Shown here one piece after another: positions 18,018-27,978 of a stretch of 64,000 bases of DNA. Position numbers and translations under genes: made by a program. The notes under the pieces were generated by a model that did no database searches, had not been told where the DNA came from, and saw only the letters and a program-made list of their open reading frames with translations. Within the stretch, counting starts at the first letter, position 1. Each line of letters starts with the position of its first letter. Source of the stretch: VYFG01 sp965248685 (GTDB taxonomy: Bacteria; Pseudomonadota; Gammaproteobacteria; Arenicellales; Poriferihabitantaceae); the NCBI GenBank assembly GCA_965248685.1, contig CBDFKC010000003.1, forward strand, positions 1,364,001 to 1,428,000, in the 5' to 3' direction.

Positions 18018-19568
18018 CTAGTTGGTACATTCGTGGCGGTCGAAGATACCCGATAACTCCTGTAACGCCATCTTTCCCAGCGGAGTCCGTGGTAACTCAT
18101 CAACTATGGCAAAGCGGGTAATTTGATTATGCTTCGACACCAGCTGATTAAACTCCTTGAGTATCCGCCTGGCATCCGCTTCCGCTTCCGCGCTATCCAC
18201 AGACAGGATGCAAACCGGTTTCATTTCGACTTCCAACACACCTGCCTCCTTTACTATCGGATCTCTCTCCAACAGGGTTTCAAGCTCTTCCGGGTAAACG
18301 TTTTTACCGGCTTCGGTAACGATAAGGCGCTTGGAGCGACCCGTCAGCGTAATTCGACCCTGGTCGTCGATCTTGGCGATGTCGCCTGTTTTAAACCAAC
18401 CGTCCACTAACACTTCAGCGGTTTGTGCTTCGTCCTCGTAACCCAGCATGACATTTGGTCCTTTGATCCAGACCTCACCATTACCCTTTTCATCCGGCTC
18501 GACAACTTTGACCTGGGCCTTGTCTATCGGGCGGCCAACACTTTCCACGGCTTCGTCAAAATTATCCTGGATACATGCGAGGGGAGAGGTTTCGGTAAGT
18601 CCATATCCCTGTCGCAGGGGTAGTCCCAAATCGTGATAATAGCGACTGATCTGGCCATCGAGATGAGATCCCCCACTCACCCAGATTTTTATTTTACCGC
18701 CAAGTTTATTGCGTATTGGCCCATTGAGAAAATGACGAAATTGCGCGGGAACTGCTTTCAGTATTTTACGGTAGAGAGCAAGGCCCTTGCCGCCTGTGCT
18801 GAATTTCTTTTCCAACCCAAGCATGATGTTCCGAAACAGCCTCGGTACCGCAATAATTACGGTAATACCTTCTTCCTGCAGTGCAGCTAGTATTTCATTA
18901 GCCGCCAACACCTTTGGAGACACTAGGGTTGCGCCGGTGTAATAGGGTAATGTTACATTGCCGGTTATTCCCATGGCATGGGAAAAGGGAAGCAGCGATA
19001 TGAATTTATCGTCGGCGCCAAACGACTCAATTTTAACTGCAGCGAGAACATTTGAAGCCAGATTGCTGTGGGATAGTTTTACGACTTTGGGCTTGCCGGT
19101 ACTGCCGGAGGTGTATATCCGCACCGCAACTGCATTAGGGTCTTTTGCTGCAGGAATAGCGAGTTCCGCAGAAATTTTCTCGGGATCGGACTGCAACGTG
19201 ATCGGCATTAAATTATGGTAGGCGACCGTGGATTCGTGCACCATCATAACTACCGGCTTAACCGCGGTAATTTGAGCTTCAATTTCATGATCACTATTGC
19301 CGATATGAATTGGTGCAACCTTGGCACCCAGACGAAATGCCGCCATTGCGGCGATCGTCCATTCCGGTCCGTTGGGGGCAGTGATGCCAACGGTTTCACC
19401 CGGGCTGACGCCGCTTTGTCGCAAATCATGGGCGGCACATAAAACCGAATCATAAATCTGCTGGTAGCGGACCTCGCGTTTACCTTTTCGCTGCCGGCAC
19501 ACCCATGCAACTCGAGCAGCGTGCTGTTTGATTGTTGGCTCGACCAGTGACCAAAGATTGCTTGTCAC
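18018..19568 (-). CDS. AMP-binding acyl-CoA synthetase-like enzyme
   Basis: A 516-residue adenylate-forming enzyme (ANL superfamily). The phosphate-binding P-loop IYTSGSTGKPKVVKLSHSN lies at about 151-169. The A5 motif GYGLTETSP and the hinge/A8 region GWFKTGDIAKIDDQGRITLTGRSKRLI are complete. A catalytic Lys near the C-terminus is likely in RTPLGKMALQEL. The length and motifs fit medium/long-chain acyl-CoA synthetases (class I AMP-ligases), which activate a fatty acid with ATP and load CoA. No ACP, thioesterase or transporter is adjacent, so the chain length and pathway stay open. It is transcribed on the same strand as thrC, 140 bp upstream of it. Confidence 0.88.
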   Translation of the reverse strand: MTSNLWSLVEPTIKQHAARVAWVCRQRKGKREVRYQQIYDSVLCAAHDLRQSGVSPGETVGITAPNGPEWTIAAMAAFRLGAKVAPIHIGNSDHEIEAQITAVKPVVMMVHESTVAYHNLMPITLQSDPEKISAELAIPAAKDPNAVAVRIYTSGSTGKPKVVKLSHSNLASNVLAAVKIESFGADDKFISLLPFSHAMGITGNVTLPYYTGATLVSPKVLAANEILAALQEEGITVIIAVPRLFRNIMLGLEKKFSTGGKGLALYRKILKAVPAQFRHFLNGPIRNKLGGKIKIWVSGGSHLDGQISRYYHDLGLPLRQGYGLTETSPLACIQDNFDEAVESVGRPIDKAQVKVVEPDEKGNGEVWIKGPNVMLGYEDEAQTAEVLVDGWFKTGDIAKIDDQGRITLTGRSKRLIVTEAGKNVYPEELETLLERDPIVKEAGVLEVEMKPVCILSVDSAEAEADARRILKEFNQLVSKHNQITRFAIVDELPRTPLGKMALQELSGIFDRHECTN

Positions 19569-19663
19569 AGAATTCTTCCCCTGATGGCTTTATAGAGTTT
19601 GCTGCATTAAGCCATATATTGATTATTTGGGCAATTGCATCCCAGACAGTTGAATGCGCGGTA

Positions 19664-20227
19664 TCAACTGCGCCGCCGAGCCAGCGCCCAGGCGCATATT
19701 ACGCCACCCACAGCGCCAAACAGGTGTCCATCCCAGGATACCCCGGGTTGGCCTGGCAGGACGCCGAATAATAAGGTTGTACCGTAGGTTAATCCGACAA
19801 ACAGACTGACCGCCATGGCGATGGCCCGGCGCTCCATTAACCCACTGGTTATTAAAAATCCGATTAAACCGAAGACCAAACCACTGGCGCCAATCACCGG
19901 CACTGATCTGCCAAATAACCACAATAGGGAACCAGAGCAAGCAATGATTGCAACCACGGCTTTGCGGCTATCCGCGCGGGAACCGGCAAGCAGGGTTAAC
20001 AAGGCAATCAATGGCAGGCTATTACCAACTATGTGAGCCAGATCCTGGTGCAGAAAAGGTGAGAACAAAATACCCGGTAGTCCACTAATATGCCGTGGAA
20101 ACAAAGCCAGTTTCTCCAGTGGAAGAATTCTGTCCAGAATAAAAATCACCCAGATGGTGCCAACAAATATTGCCATGCCAAATAATTCCTGCTTGACGGT
20201 ATGGACCATGGATGGTGATGATTTCAT
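19664..20227 (-). CDS. Rhomboid-family intramembrane serine protease
   Basis: A 187-residue polytopic membrane protein with about six hydrophobic helices. The catalytic pattern is complete: His60/His65 and Asn69 in SPFLHQDLAHIVGNS (second helix), Ser115 in VIGASGLVFG (GxSG motif), and His168 in SWDGHLFGAVGG (last helix). Ser and His would form the dyad that cuts within membrane helices of substrate proteins. The chosen ATG at 20227 overlaps the rluD stop (ATGA, 20224-20227), so the pair is co-translated. In many gammaproteobacteria rluD is followed by a laccase-domain gene (pgeF); here a rhomboid gene takes that place. Substrate unknown. Confidence 0.85.
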   Translation of the reverse strand: MKSSPSMVHTVKQELFGMAIFVGTIWVIFILDRILPLEKLALFPRHISGLPGILFSPFLHQDLAHIVGNSLPLIALLTLLAGSRADSRKAVVAIIACSGSLLWLFGRSVPVIGASGLVFGLIGFLITSGLMERRAIAMAVSLFVGLTYGTTLLFGVLPGQPGVSWDGHLFGAVGGVICAWALARRRS

Positions 20228-21198
20228 ATCGATTCTTTTGTTGACGTGGCCAGGTCCTGTTTCAGACAGGAGATCAATGATTGCATGTCCTCGGGGATAC
20301 CCTGTTGCCATTGCATTGTCTCTCCACTAGCCGGGTGGGACAGGCTAAGTCCCTGGGCGTGCAGGGCCTGGCGGTTGAAACCCTGGAGTACCTCGATCAA
20401 TTTCGGCGTAGCACCGGGTGGTAATTTAACCCTGCCCCCGTAGGTAGGATCGCCAACCAGGGGGAATCCACGCCAACTGAGGTGAACCCGGATCTGGTGG
20501 GTCCGTCCGGTTTCCAATACGGCGTCCAACAGGCTGTGACGGCGGAACTTTTGCCGTATTCTGATGTGAGTTGTCGCTGGTTTGCCCGCGTCGGTGACTG
20601 CCATGCGGAGTCTGTCGTGTCGATGGCGGCCAACTGGCTGATCAATGGTTTCCCCGGTAACCGGGATACCATTGGCGACTGCAATGTATTCACGACTGAC
20701 CGTATGATCTTTGAGTTGATCAATCAAACTCTGCCTGGCCAATTCGGTGCGGGCGACTACCATCAGTCCAGAGGTGTCTTTGTCCAGGCGGTGGACAATG
20801 CCGGCGCGGGGTAGAGATAATAAATTGCGGTCGAGGTGAAGCAATCCATTGAGCAGGGTTTGGTCAGGGTTACCCGCCCCTGGATGTACCACCAACCCGG
20901 CCGCTTTGTTAACAACAAATAGATGTGAATCTTCAAACACCAGATCAAGGGGCATTTGCTGGGGTTCCCACTCTGCCAACCGGGGTGAGGGTATATGGAT
21001 ATTCAAGGTTTCCTTACCGCGAAATTTAGCGCTGGATTTCAGGGATTTACCCTCGCACAGTACGTTTCCTTGTTTGATCAGGTTCTGAATCGCTGCCCGG
21101 GAGTAGGCAGGTAGCAATTCAGCCAGAGTTTTATCGACCCTTATCCCTTCAAATTGAAGAGGGATCTCGAGGACTATGTTTGAGTCACCCTCACTCAT
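20224..21198 (-). CDS. rluD: 23S rRNA pseudouridine synthase D
   Basis: A 324-residue pseudouridine synthase. An S4-like RNA-binding domain (IRVDKTLAELLPAYSRAAIQNLIKQG) is followed by the RluA-type catalytic core: FEDSHLFVVNKAAGLVVHPGAG, then AGIVHRLDKDTSGLMVVA, where the Asp in HRLDKDTSG is catalytic. RluD modifies helix 69 of 23S rRNA (positions 1911, 1915 and 1917 in E. coli). Start at the ATG at 21198, because the residues before it (from 21279) look like non-coding. It is divergent from bamD with a 332-bp gap, the usual neighbourhood in this class, and overlaps the rhomboid gene. Confidence 0.95.
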   Translation of the reverse strand: MSEGDSNIVLEIPLQFEGIRVDKTLAELLPAYSRAAIQNLIKQGNVLCEGKSLKSSAKFRGKETLNIHIPSPRLAEWEPQQMPLDLVFEDSHLFVVNKAAGLVVHPGAGNPDQTLLNGLLHLDRNLLSLPRAGIVHRLDKDTSGLMVVARTELARQSLIDQLKDHTVSREYIAVANGIPVTGETIDQPVGRHRHDRLRMAVTDAGKPATTHIRIRQKFRRHSLLDAVLETGRTHQIRVHLSWRGFPLVGDPTYGGRVKLPPGATPKLIEVLQGFNRQALHAQGLSLSHPASGETMQWQQGIPEDMQSLISCLKQDLATSTKESI

Positions 21199-21530
21199 AA
21201 GAAGTAACTGAACCAGATTCGACAAAAAAACTAGCCAGTATAAGGCGGAGAATAAACCGGCACTGTAGAGCTCGACCAACGGAATTAATCAGTGGGATGA
21301 AGTGATCTCCGATCACACTGTTAATGCACTGGGTTCTGTTGTCCATTGAATGAGTGACTCTCAATGAGGAAAGAGTATTTTTGGATAGTCGGCAGTTTGG
21401 TGCAATCTTTACGAATTCTATGGCACAATACATGATATAGAGACATGATACAGAGGTTGGATCGCAGGAAATTCCGCCTCGTGCAACAAACCTATTCTAC
21501 GACAGAAACCCAACCCCGTGCCCAATTCCC
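21199..21530. other. Divergent intergenic region rluD/bamD
   Basis: This 332-bp region between rluD and bamD has no supported gene. It holds the interrupted dyad GTGATC-TCC-GATCAC (21302-21316), which has a spacing one base too long for a CRP site. I do not see a convincing promoter pair for either side. Confidence 0.5.
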
Positions 21531-22394
21531 ATGCGAAATAGAACCTGGCTGGTACTGATAATAGCCGTGATTTTAACGTCCGGCTGCGCTGCATTGAAAT
21601 CAGGAAAAAAACTTGATCCGGATGCTACCGTAGAGCAGTTACATGATCGGGCACAAAAGAGCCTTGACGGTGGAAATTGGAGTCAGGCAATTCAACGAAT
21701 GCGAGATCTTGAGGGGAAATATCCATATGGGGTATACGCTGAGCAAGCTCAACTGAATACCGTTTACGCCTACTATAAAAATAAAGAACCTGGCCTTGCA
21801 ATCGCCGCCGCAGATCGATTTATCAAACTCAATCCAACCCATGAATCAGTGGACTATGCCTACTATCTAAAAGGGCTTTCGAGTTTTGAGGAAGATCAGT
21901 CCAATTTAGGCTACTTGCTCGGTAAAGACGATTTGAGTGACCGCGATCCGACCCTGACACAAAATGCATTAAATGCATTCCGGGATGTTTATACTCTGTT
22001 TCCTGATAGTCGCTATGCTGCCAGGGCTAGGGAAAGGGTGGCTTATTTGACTAATGCAATCGCCCGCCACGAGATCGCTATCGCGACCTATTACTTTTCC
22101 CGGGAGGCTCATGTCGCCGTGGTCAATCGCGCCAAAGGTGTAGTAGAAAATTATCCCACTACCGCTTCGGTGGAAATGGCCCTGGCGCTATTGATGCAAA
22201 GCTACAAGGCTATGAACCTGCCCGAGCTGGCTTCTGACTCACGTCGGGTGCTGGAACTTAATTTTCCGGATAGTCGATTCCTCGACAGTGACGCCAAGAT
22301 TTCGGGTAGATGGTATAGCCAGTCAGCTCGTAAAAAGCGCAAAAATCCGTTTACCTCATTGCGTAATATATTCAAAAAGACACCTACCACCTGA
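21531..22394 (+). CDS. bamD: Outer-membrane assembly lipoprotein BamD
   Basis: A 287-residue lipoprotein. The signal peptide ends in LTSGC with the lipid Cys near residue 19. The mature part is five TPR-like helix pairs: AQKSLDGGNWSQAIQRMRDL, KYPYGVYAEQAQLNTVYAYY, and so on, with the signature segments DYAYYLKGLSSFEED and LFPDSRYAARARERV. BamD is an essential BAM-complex part that recognises outer-membrane substrates. E. coli BamD is 245 residues; the extra length is a basic tail (SARKKRKNP). Divergent from rluD as in other gammaproteobacteria. It is followed 62 bp later by a formamidase-like gene. Confidence 0.95.
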   Translation: MRNRTWLVLIIAVILTSGCAALKSGKKLDPDATVEQLHDRAQKSLDGGNWSQAIQRMRDLEGKYPYGVYAEQAQLNTVYAYYKNKEPGLAIAAADRFIKLNPTHESVDYAYYLKGLSSFEEDQSNLGYLLGKDDLSDRDPTLTQNALNAFRDVYTLFPDSRYAARARERVAYLTNAIARHEIAIATYYFSREAHVAVVNRAKGVVENYPTTASVEMALALLMQSYKAMNLPELASDSRRVLELNFPDSRFLDSDAKISGRWYSQSARKKRKNPFTSLRNIFKKTPTT

Positions 22395-22456
22395 TTCCCC
22401 ATCGCAGGTTTGTCCCGACGTTAAATCCTAAGCTGATTTATTCAGGTGGTTAGGCG

Positions 22457-24643
22457 TTGAGTGCGGAACACTCTTTTTTGCCACTAACAGGATACGCTGA
22501 ACAACTTTCTGGTCGGTCGGGAGATACCATCGATTTTAAGGTCAGCAGTCAACTCGATCAGCCCTACAATGCTACCCTGGTTCGGGTAGTGTGCGCAGAT
22601 CCAAATCCTGCCGGGCCGGGCCAGATCGAAATTGAAACCGAAGTCGATCTGAATGGCCCGTTTCCGGGACGTAATCAACCGTTTTACCCGGGATCATATG
22701 CCCAGGCTAATATTAATGGTTTATTGGATCAGGTGTCACAGTTCACTTTGTCAGCAGCGTTTCAGCCAATGTGGCTGGAAAGCGGTCGTCAAACCATTGT
22801 CAACCTGGCGGGGGATTCCGACAATTCGGCTGGAATTTCGCTGTCGGTACTGTCTGATGGCAACATTGGGCTCCAATTTGGGCATGAAAATAAAGACGAT
22901 ATCATTCTTGAATGCGAGGTTCGCAATGGACAATGGTGTCGGGTTACCGCAGCAATCGACCTGACCAATTTAGCGGCGCAACTTAGGCTTAAGAACCTTG
23001 CCGATGGTAGCCAAAAATCGACGGAGTACCTACGATTTACCGGAAACCATGGAACTGCCTCGGTTGGTGTTACCGAGATCACAATTGGTGCCAACTGGAA
23101 TGGACGAGCCGGGCAACACTTCAACGGGAAAATTGAAGGACCACAGATCCTTCTCGGTCTTGGCAATGTACTTGATCCAAACCAGGTCCTGGCGAGCTGG
23201 GACTTCTCAAAAAACATATCGTCCAGTGAAATTGTCGATATTGGCCCAGCTGGGCATCACGGGCATCTGGTCAATTACCCTACCCGGGCAGTAACCGGTT
23301 CGAATTGGGATGGCAGTGAAATGAATTGGCGTCATGCACCGGATCAATACGGTGGGATACATTTCCACGCCGATGATATCTATGATTTTCAGTGGAAAAC
23401 CGATTTTAGCTTCACCATACCTGATGATCTCGCCACGGGCGCCTATGCAATGCGGATCGACAGTGGTGAGCACCGTGACTGGATACCATTTTTTGTTTGT
23501 GCGCCAAAAGGGCCTCGAAGTAGTCGTCTTTGTGTACTGGTATCAACCTACACTTATGTCATCTACGGCAATCACGCACGTCCCGATTTTGACGCATCCT
23601 GGTTACAAAAGATTAAACAACGTAACGGCTATCCGTGGAACCCCGCTGCCTTTAAACACTATGGATTGTCTACCTATAATACCCATCTGGATGGTAGCGG
23701 TGTTTGTCATGCGAGTCACAAAAGACCGTTAATGAACATGCGCCCCGGTTATATTACTTTTCCCGGGTTGGACTGTTCAGGCCTTAGACACTACCAGGCC
23801 GATTCTCATCTACTGTGCTGGCTCGAACAAAATGGAATCGATTTCGACCTGATAACTGATCACGAATTGCATCATGAAGGAGTCGATGCACTCGACGGAT
23901 ACGCTGCTATTTGCACCGGAACCCATCCGGAGTACCACACTTCGGCGATGCTCGATGCATTGCAATCGTGGCGCACCAAAGGGGGGAACTTTGTTTACCT
24001 TGGTGGTAATGGATTTTACTGGCGAATTGGCCTGGATCCAGAACACAACGAAACTCTTGAAGTACGGCGGGCAGAAGGCGGAATTCGGGCCTGGGCAGCG
24101 GAACCCGGGGAATATTATCAAGCTTTTGATGGCGCATATGGCGGTTTATGGCGGCGTAATCGACGGCCTCCCCAACAATTAGCTGGAGTCGGTTTTTCGG
24201 CCCAAGGTACCTTTTACGGTTCGTATTATCGGAGAACGTCTGTAAGTTTCGTCGACCCCGAACTGGACTGGATATTCCATGGTATTGATGACGAGATTCT
24301 GGGAGACTTTGGACTATGTGGCGGTGGCGCCGCCGGATTTGAACTTGACAGGTATGACCGTGGCCTGGGATCGGACCCTTCGATCAAAGTTATTGCCAGC
24401 TCCGAAGGGCACGGAGATGAGTTTACTTTGGTGCCGGAAGAGCGGCTAACCCACATTACCAATTGGCCTGGTGTGCCTGAAGAAGAACTGATACGGGCTG
24501 ATATGGTGTATCAGAAAGCGCCAAATGGTGGACAGTTGTTTGCTACCGGATCGATCACCTTTTGTGGCAGTCTGTTACACAATAATGGTGACAATAATAT
24601 TTCTAGATTACTTAAAAATATAATTGATCGTTTTACAGGGTAA
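22457..24643 (+). CDS. N,N-dimethylformamidase large-subunit-like protein
   Basis: A 728-residue protein. The N-terminal half (about 1-330) looks like beta-sandwich/LamG-type carbohydrate-binding folds. From about 355 the sequence matches the DmfA2-like C-terminal domain with a glutamine-amidotransferase-like fold. The Paracoccus enzyme uses a mononuclear iron held by two Tyr and one Glu; here candidates in the same order and similar spacing are Tyr365/Tyr367/Tyr370 (STYTYVIYGNHARP), Tyr407 (LSTYNTH) and Glu492 beside His490 (TGTHPEYHT). This family hydrolyses formamides or related amides; the true substrate here is uncertain. The start is TTG at 22457, 7 bp after AGGTGG. There is no signal peptide. 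No DmfA1-like small-subunit gene is next to it; neighbours are bamD and purC (convergent). Confidence 0.78.
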   Translation: MSAEHSFLPLTGYAEQLSGRSGDTIDFKVSSQLDQPYNATLVRVVCADPNPAGPGQIEIETEVDLNGPFPGRNQPFYPGSYAQANINGLLDQVSQFTLSAAFQPMWLESGRQTIVNLAGDSDNSAGISLSVLSDGNIGLQFGHENKDDIILECEVRNGQWCRVTAAIDLTNLAAQLRLKNLADGSQKSTEYLRFTGNHGTASVGVTEITIGANWNGRAGQHFNGKIEGPQILLGLGNVLDPNQVLASWDFSKNISSSEIVDIGPAGHHGHLVNYPTRAVTGSNWDGSEMNWRHAPDQYGGIHFHADDIYDFQWKTDFSFTIPDDLATGAYAMRIDSGEHRDWIPFFVCAPKGPRSSRLCVLVSTYTYVIYGNHARPDFDASWLQKIKQRNGYPWNPAAFKHYGLSTYNTHLDGSGVCHASHKRPLMNMRPGYITFPGLDCSGLRHYQADSHLLCWLEQNGIDFDLITDHELHHEGVDALDGYAAICTGTHPEYHTSAMLDALQSWRTKGGNFVYLGGNGFYWRIGLDPEHNETLEVRRAEGGIRAWAAEPGEYYQAFDGAYGGLWRRNRRPPQQLAGVGFSAQGTFYGSYYRRTSVSFVDPELDWIFHGIDDEILGDFGLCGGGAAGFELDRYDRGLGSDPSIKVIASSEGHGDEFTLVPEERLTHITNWPGVPEEELIRADMVYQKAPNGGQLFATGSITFCGSLLHNNGDNNISRLLKNIIDRFTG

Positions 24644-24668
24644 TTAACAAATGTCGAGTTAGCGCAAT

Positions 24669-25553
24669 TTAATGGGTTAAGCGAGCTTCAGCCTCGGCAT
24701 ATTTTTCTGCGGTTTTGTTGACAATGGATGGGGGCAGGTCTGGTCCCGGTGCGGCTTTATTCCAATCCAGGGTCTCCAGATAGTCTCTGACGAATTGTTT
24801 GTCGAAACTCGGGGGACTGGTACCCGGCTGGTAACTATCCATTGGCCAGAATCGTGAAGAATCCGGTGTCAGTACTTCATCTATTAGATGTAGCCTGCCA
24901 TTGTCGTCAAGGCCAAATTCAAACTTGGTGTCCGCGATAATGATGCCCCGTTTTTTCGCATGGGCGGCCGCGTTGCGATAGATTTGTATACTAACAGACC
25001 TGACTTGTTCAGCTAATTCATTTCCGATCATATCAATCACCTTATCGAAACAGATATTTTCGTCATGGTCTCCCATCTCTGCCTTTGTTGCCGGGGTGAA
25101 GATCGGCTGGTCCAGTTGTTCCGCCTGGAGCATGCCAGCGCGTAAGGGAATGTCGCAGATCGCCCCGGTTGCTTGATAATCCTTCCAGCCTGAGCCAATT
25201 ACATAGCCCCGGACAACCGCTTCTACGGGAAGTGCTTCGAATCGTCTTGCAATAGTCGCTCGCTGACCTAGCGCAGCGCATTGTTGCTGATCCGGAACCA
25301 CCTCAGACAATTTGATATCCACCAGTTGATTGGGTATCAGGGAGCGAGTCTTATCAAACCAGAAATTCGATACACGGGTCAATACTTCACCTTTGCCGGG
25401 AATTGGCTGGGGCAGGATAACGTCAAATGCGGACAGACGATCACTCGCAATTATCAGAAGGTGTTCATCGTCGATGGCGTAGACATCTCTGACTTTACCG
25501 CGGTAAATTAATTCCAGGTCAGGCAAGTTGGATTCAAACAGGGCTCGAGTCAT
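24669..25553 (-). CDS. purC: Phosphoribosylaminoimidazole-succinocarboxamide synthase
   Basis: SAICAR synthase of purine synthesis, joining CAIR and aspartate with ATP. The 294-residue length fits the longer bacterial form. Family blocks include LELIYRGKVRDVYAIDDEHL (ATP loop), ASDRLSAFDVILPQPIPGKG, EALPVEAVVRGYVIGSGWKDY and IIIADTKFEFGLD, and the RFWP segment close to the C-terminus. It lies 6 bp after parC on the same strand and is probably co-transcribed. In Pseudomonas, purC follows bamC; here the two are 21 kb apart. Confidence 0.97.
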   Translation of the reverse strand: MTRALFESNLPDLELIYRGKVRDVYAIDDEHLLIIASDRLSAFDVILPQPIPGKGEVLTRVSNFWFDKTRSLIPNQLVDIKLSEVVPDQQQCAALGQRATIARRFEALPVEAVVRGYVIGSGWKDYQATGAICDIPLRAGMLQAEQLDQPIFTPATKAEMGDHDENICFDKVIDMIGNELAEQVRSVSIQIYRNAAAHAKKRGIIIADTKFEFGLDDNGRLHLIDEVLTPDSSRFWPMDSYQPGTSPPSFDKQFVRDYLETLDWNKAAPGPDLPPSIVNKTAEKYAEAEARLTH

Positions 25554-25559
25554 GGTGGT

Positions 25560-27845
25560 TTAACGGGTTTTGGCAATAGCTTGAATAGTTTGGACCTGGC
25601 GAAATCCCCGTGGTAAAAATTTTCCGCGCTGGGCGCGCAGTCCAACATAGTTGTCAAAGTCAGAAGGCTTTAAATTAAGATAACGTTTGCCGCTGGTGAC
25701 CCTTAACACCTCGCCCTCACGAAAAACAGCGAAGTCAAGGACTTTTTCTTCGCCGGACTTAAATTTAACCGAGGGAACATTAATCAATTTGACGCCTTTG
25801 CCCTTACTTAACCGGGTAAGTTCACCAACCGTAAAAATTAACAGCCGGCCAACGCTGGTAATGACCGCAATCCAGTCATCATCGAAGTCATGTACTCGTT
25901 GGGGTATCAGAACGTTTACCCCATTGCCTGCCTTGATTGTTGCCTTGCCGGATTTGTTGCGGGTCAAAAGTTCCCCGACTGAACACACGAAGCCATAGCC
26001 GGCATCGGTACAAAGCAGGTATTCGGTTTTTTCCCGCCCGATCATCAATCCACAAAAATGTGCGCCAGCCTGGGGATTAACCATGCTTCCCAGGGGTTCA
26101 CCAAAACTGCGAGCTGAAGGCAGTGAATGGGGTGCCAACGAATAGCTTCTGCCATTGGAGTCGATAGTCAGAAGGATGTCATTGGTCTTACCACGAGCCG
26201 CATCCAGAAATCTGTCGCCGGATTTAAAGCTGAGTTGTGATGGATCGAGATCATGGCCCTTGGCAGCGCGAACCCAGCCTTTGGCAGAAAGGATTACGGT
26301 CACCGGTTCAGCCGGAACCAGATCGTGATGGTCCATGGCTTTGGCGGCCTCACGTTTGGTCAGGGGAGACCTTCTCTGGTCACCATATTCTTCAGCATCT
26401 GCTATCAGTTCATCTCTTACCAGGGTTTTTAATTTCGCCCGGGATTTGAGTATTTTCCCCAGCCAGGTTTTCTCTTTTTCCAATTCGTCATGTTCGTGAC
26501 GAATTTTTATTTCCTCGAGCTTGGCTAGCTTGCGCAGTTTCAATTCAAGAATGGCTTCAGCCTGAACATCACTCAATTTGAACCGCTTCATTAACACCGG
26601 TTTAGGTTTGTCCTCCGATCGAATAATTCGGATGACTTCGTCGATATTGAGGAAGGCGATCAGGTAGCCTTCGAGTATGTGCAACTGTTCAAGAATCTTG
26701 TCGAAGCGAAACTGCAAGCGCCGGCGGACCGTGGCCAGGCGGTAATCCAGCCATTCCTGTAATAACAATTTGAGGTCAAATACCCTGGGTCGGCCGTCAA
26801 TGCTAATCATATTCATATTGACCCGATAACTGCGCTCGAGATCAGTGGTTACAAATAGATGATCCATCAGGGCATCCATGTCGACACGATTGGAGCGGGG
26901 CTCGACGACCAAACGGACCGGGCTTTCATGGTCAGATTCGTCTCTCAAGTCGGACACCATGGGTAGTTTCTTGGCCGCCATTTGAGCCGCAATTTGCTCA
27001 AGTACCTTCGATCCGGAAACTTGATGGGGAAGGGCATGAATGACGATTTCGCCACCTTCTTTCTGCCATGCGGCACGCAGTTTGAGCGAGCCATAACCCG
27101 TTTCATAGATTTGCCGAATTTCCTCGGGAGAAGAAATCAATTCAGCCTCGGTGGGATAATCGGGTCCCAGGATATGCTGGCAAATCTCGTCCAGGCTGGT
27201 TTTCGGCTCTTCCAGTAACCGGACGCAAGCGGTAACTACTTCCCGCATATTGTGAGGAGGAATATCGGTCGCCATGCCCACTGCGATTCCGGAGCCGCCG
27301 TTGAGTAGAACGTTGGGAAGTCGTGCAGGTAAAAGTCGTGGTTCCTCCAGGGTGCCGTCGAAGTTAGGCAGCCAGTCAGTGGTTCCCTGACCAAGTTCGG
27401 TCAATAGCAGCTGGGCGTAGCGGGTCATCCTCGACTCGGTATAGCGCATCGCGGCGAACGACTTGGGATCGTCCTGGCTACCCCAGTTGCCCTGGCCGTC
27501 TATTAGTGGATACCGATAGCTGAAGGGTTGTGCCATCAATACCATTGCTTCATAGCAGGCGCTGTCGCCATGGGGATGAAACTTGCCCAGCACATCGCCC
27601 ACGGTACGCGCCGATTTCTTAAATTTTGCGCCCGAATGCAGACCCAAATCGGACATTGCGTAAACAATCCGGCGCTGCACCGGTTTCAAACCATCGGCAA
27701 TGCTGGGCAGCGCACGATCGAGAATGACGTACATTGAATAGTTAAGGTATGCATTCTCGGTAAATTTTGCGATCGACAGTTTTTCAAGATCAATCGGCGG
27801 TGCGGTTGGTTCTGAACGGGAGGATGATGTACGTTTTCTCGACAT
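25560..27845 (-). CDS. parC: DNA topoisomerase IV subunit A
   Basis: The 761-residue breakage-reunion subunit of topoisomerase IV, which decatenates daughter chromosomes with ParE. The N-terminal block [20 protein letters not shown] and the quinolone-determining region [20 protein letters not shown], with wild-type Ser and Glu at the usual resistance sites, are intact. The catalytic Tyr is in [12 protein letters not shown]. The C-terminal domain has five-blade beta-pinwheel repeats (for example [13 protein letters not shown]) and lacks the GyrA-box, which supports ParC over GyrA. parE is not adjacent. Divergent from the prolyl-tRNA editing gene. Confidence 0.96.
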   Translation of the reverse strand: MSRKRTSSSRSEPTAPPIDLEKLSIAKFTENAYLNYSMYVILDRALPSIADGLKPVQRRIVYAMSDLGLHSGAKFKKSARTVGDVLGKFHPHGDSACYEAMVLMAQPFSYRYPLIDGQGNWGSQDDPKSFAAMRYTESRMTRYAQLLLTELGQGTTDWLPNFDGTLEEPRLLPARLPNVLLNGGSGIAVGMATDIPPHNMREVVTACVRLLEEPKTSLDEICQHILGPDYPTEAELISSPEEIRQIYETGYGSLKLRAAWQKEGGEIVIHALPHQVSGSKVLEQIAAQMAAKKLPMVSDLRDESDHESPVRLVVEPRSNRVDMDALMDHLFVTTDLERSYRVNMNMISIDGRPRVFDLKLLLQEWLDYRLATVRRRLQFRFDKILEQLHILEGYLIAFLNIDEVIRIIRSEDKPKPVLMKRFKLSDVQAEAILELKLRKLAKLEEIKIRHEHDELEKEKTWLGKILKSRAKLKTLVRDELIADAEEYGDQRRSPLTKREAAKAMDHHDLVPAEPVTVILSAKGWVRAAKGHDLDPSQLSFKSGDRFLDAARGKTNDILLTIDSNGRSYSLAPHSLPSARSFGEPLGSMVNPQAGAHFCGLMIGREKTEYLLCTDAGYGFVCSVGELLTRNKSGKATIKAGNGVNVLIPQRVHDFDDDWIAVITSVGRLLIFTVGELTRLSKGKGVKLINVPSVKFKSGEEKVLDFAVFREGEVLRVTSGKRYLNLKPSDFDNYVGLRAQRGKFLPRGFRQVQTIQAIAKTR

Positions 27846-27978
27846 ATTGGTGGATGCAACCGTAAAATCGTCAATTATAAACGAGCCCGGGAAAAACCCG
27901 GCATCTACTTTGAATCAATCACACCAAAGCCCCCAAAGACAACCCTTGGAGAATCGTTTAATTGACGGTTCAATTCCA

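Noticed and set aside
21302..21316. Possible CRP site GTGATC-TCC-GATCAC
   Set aside because: The half-sites are one base too far apart for the CRP consensus, and no promoter is placed nearby.
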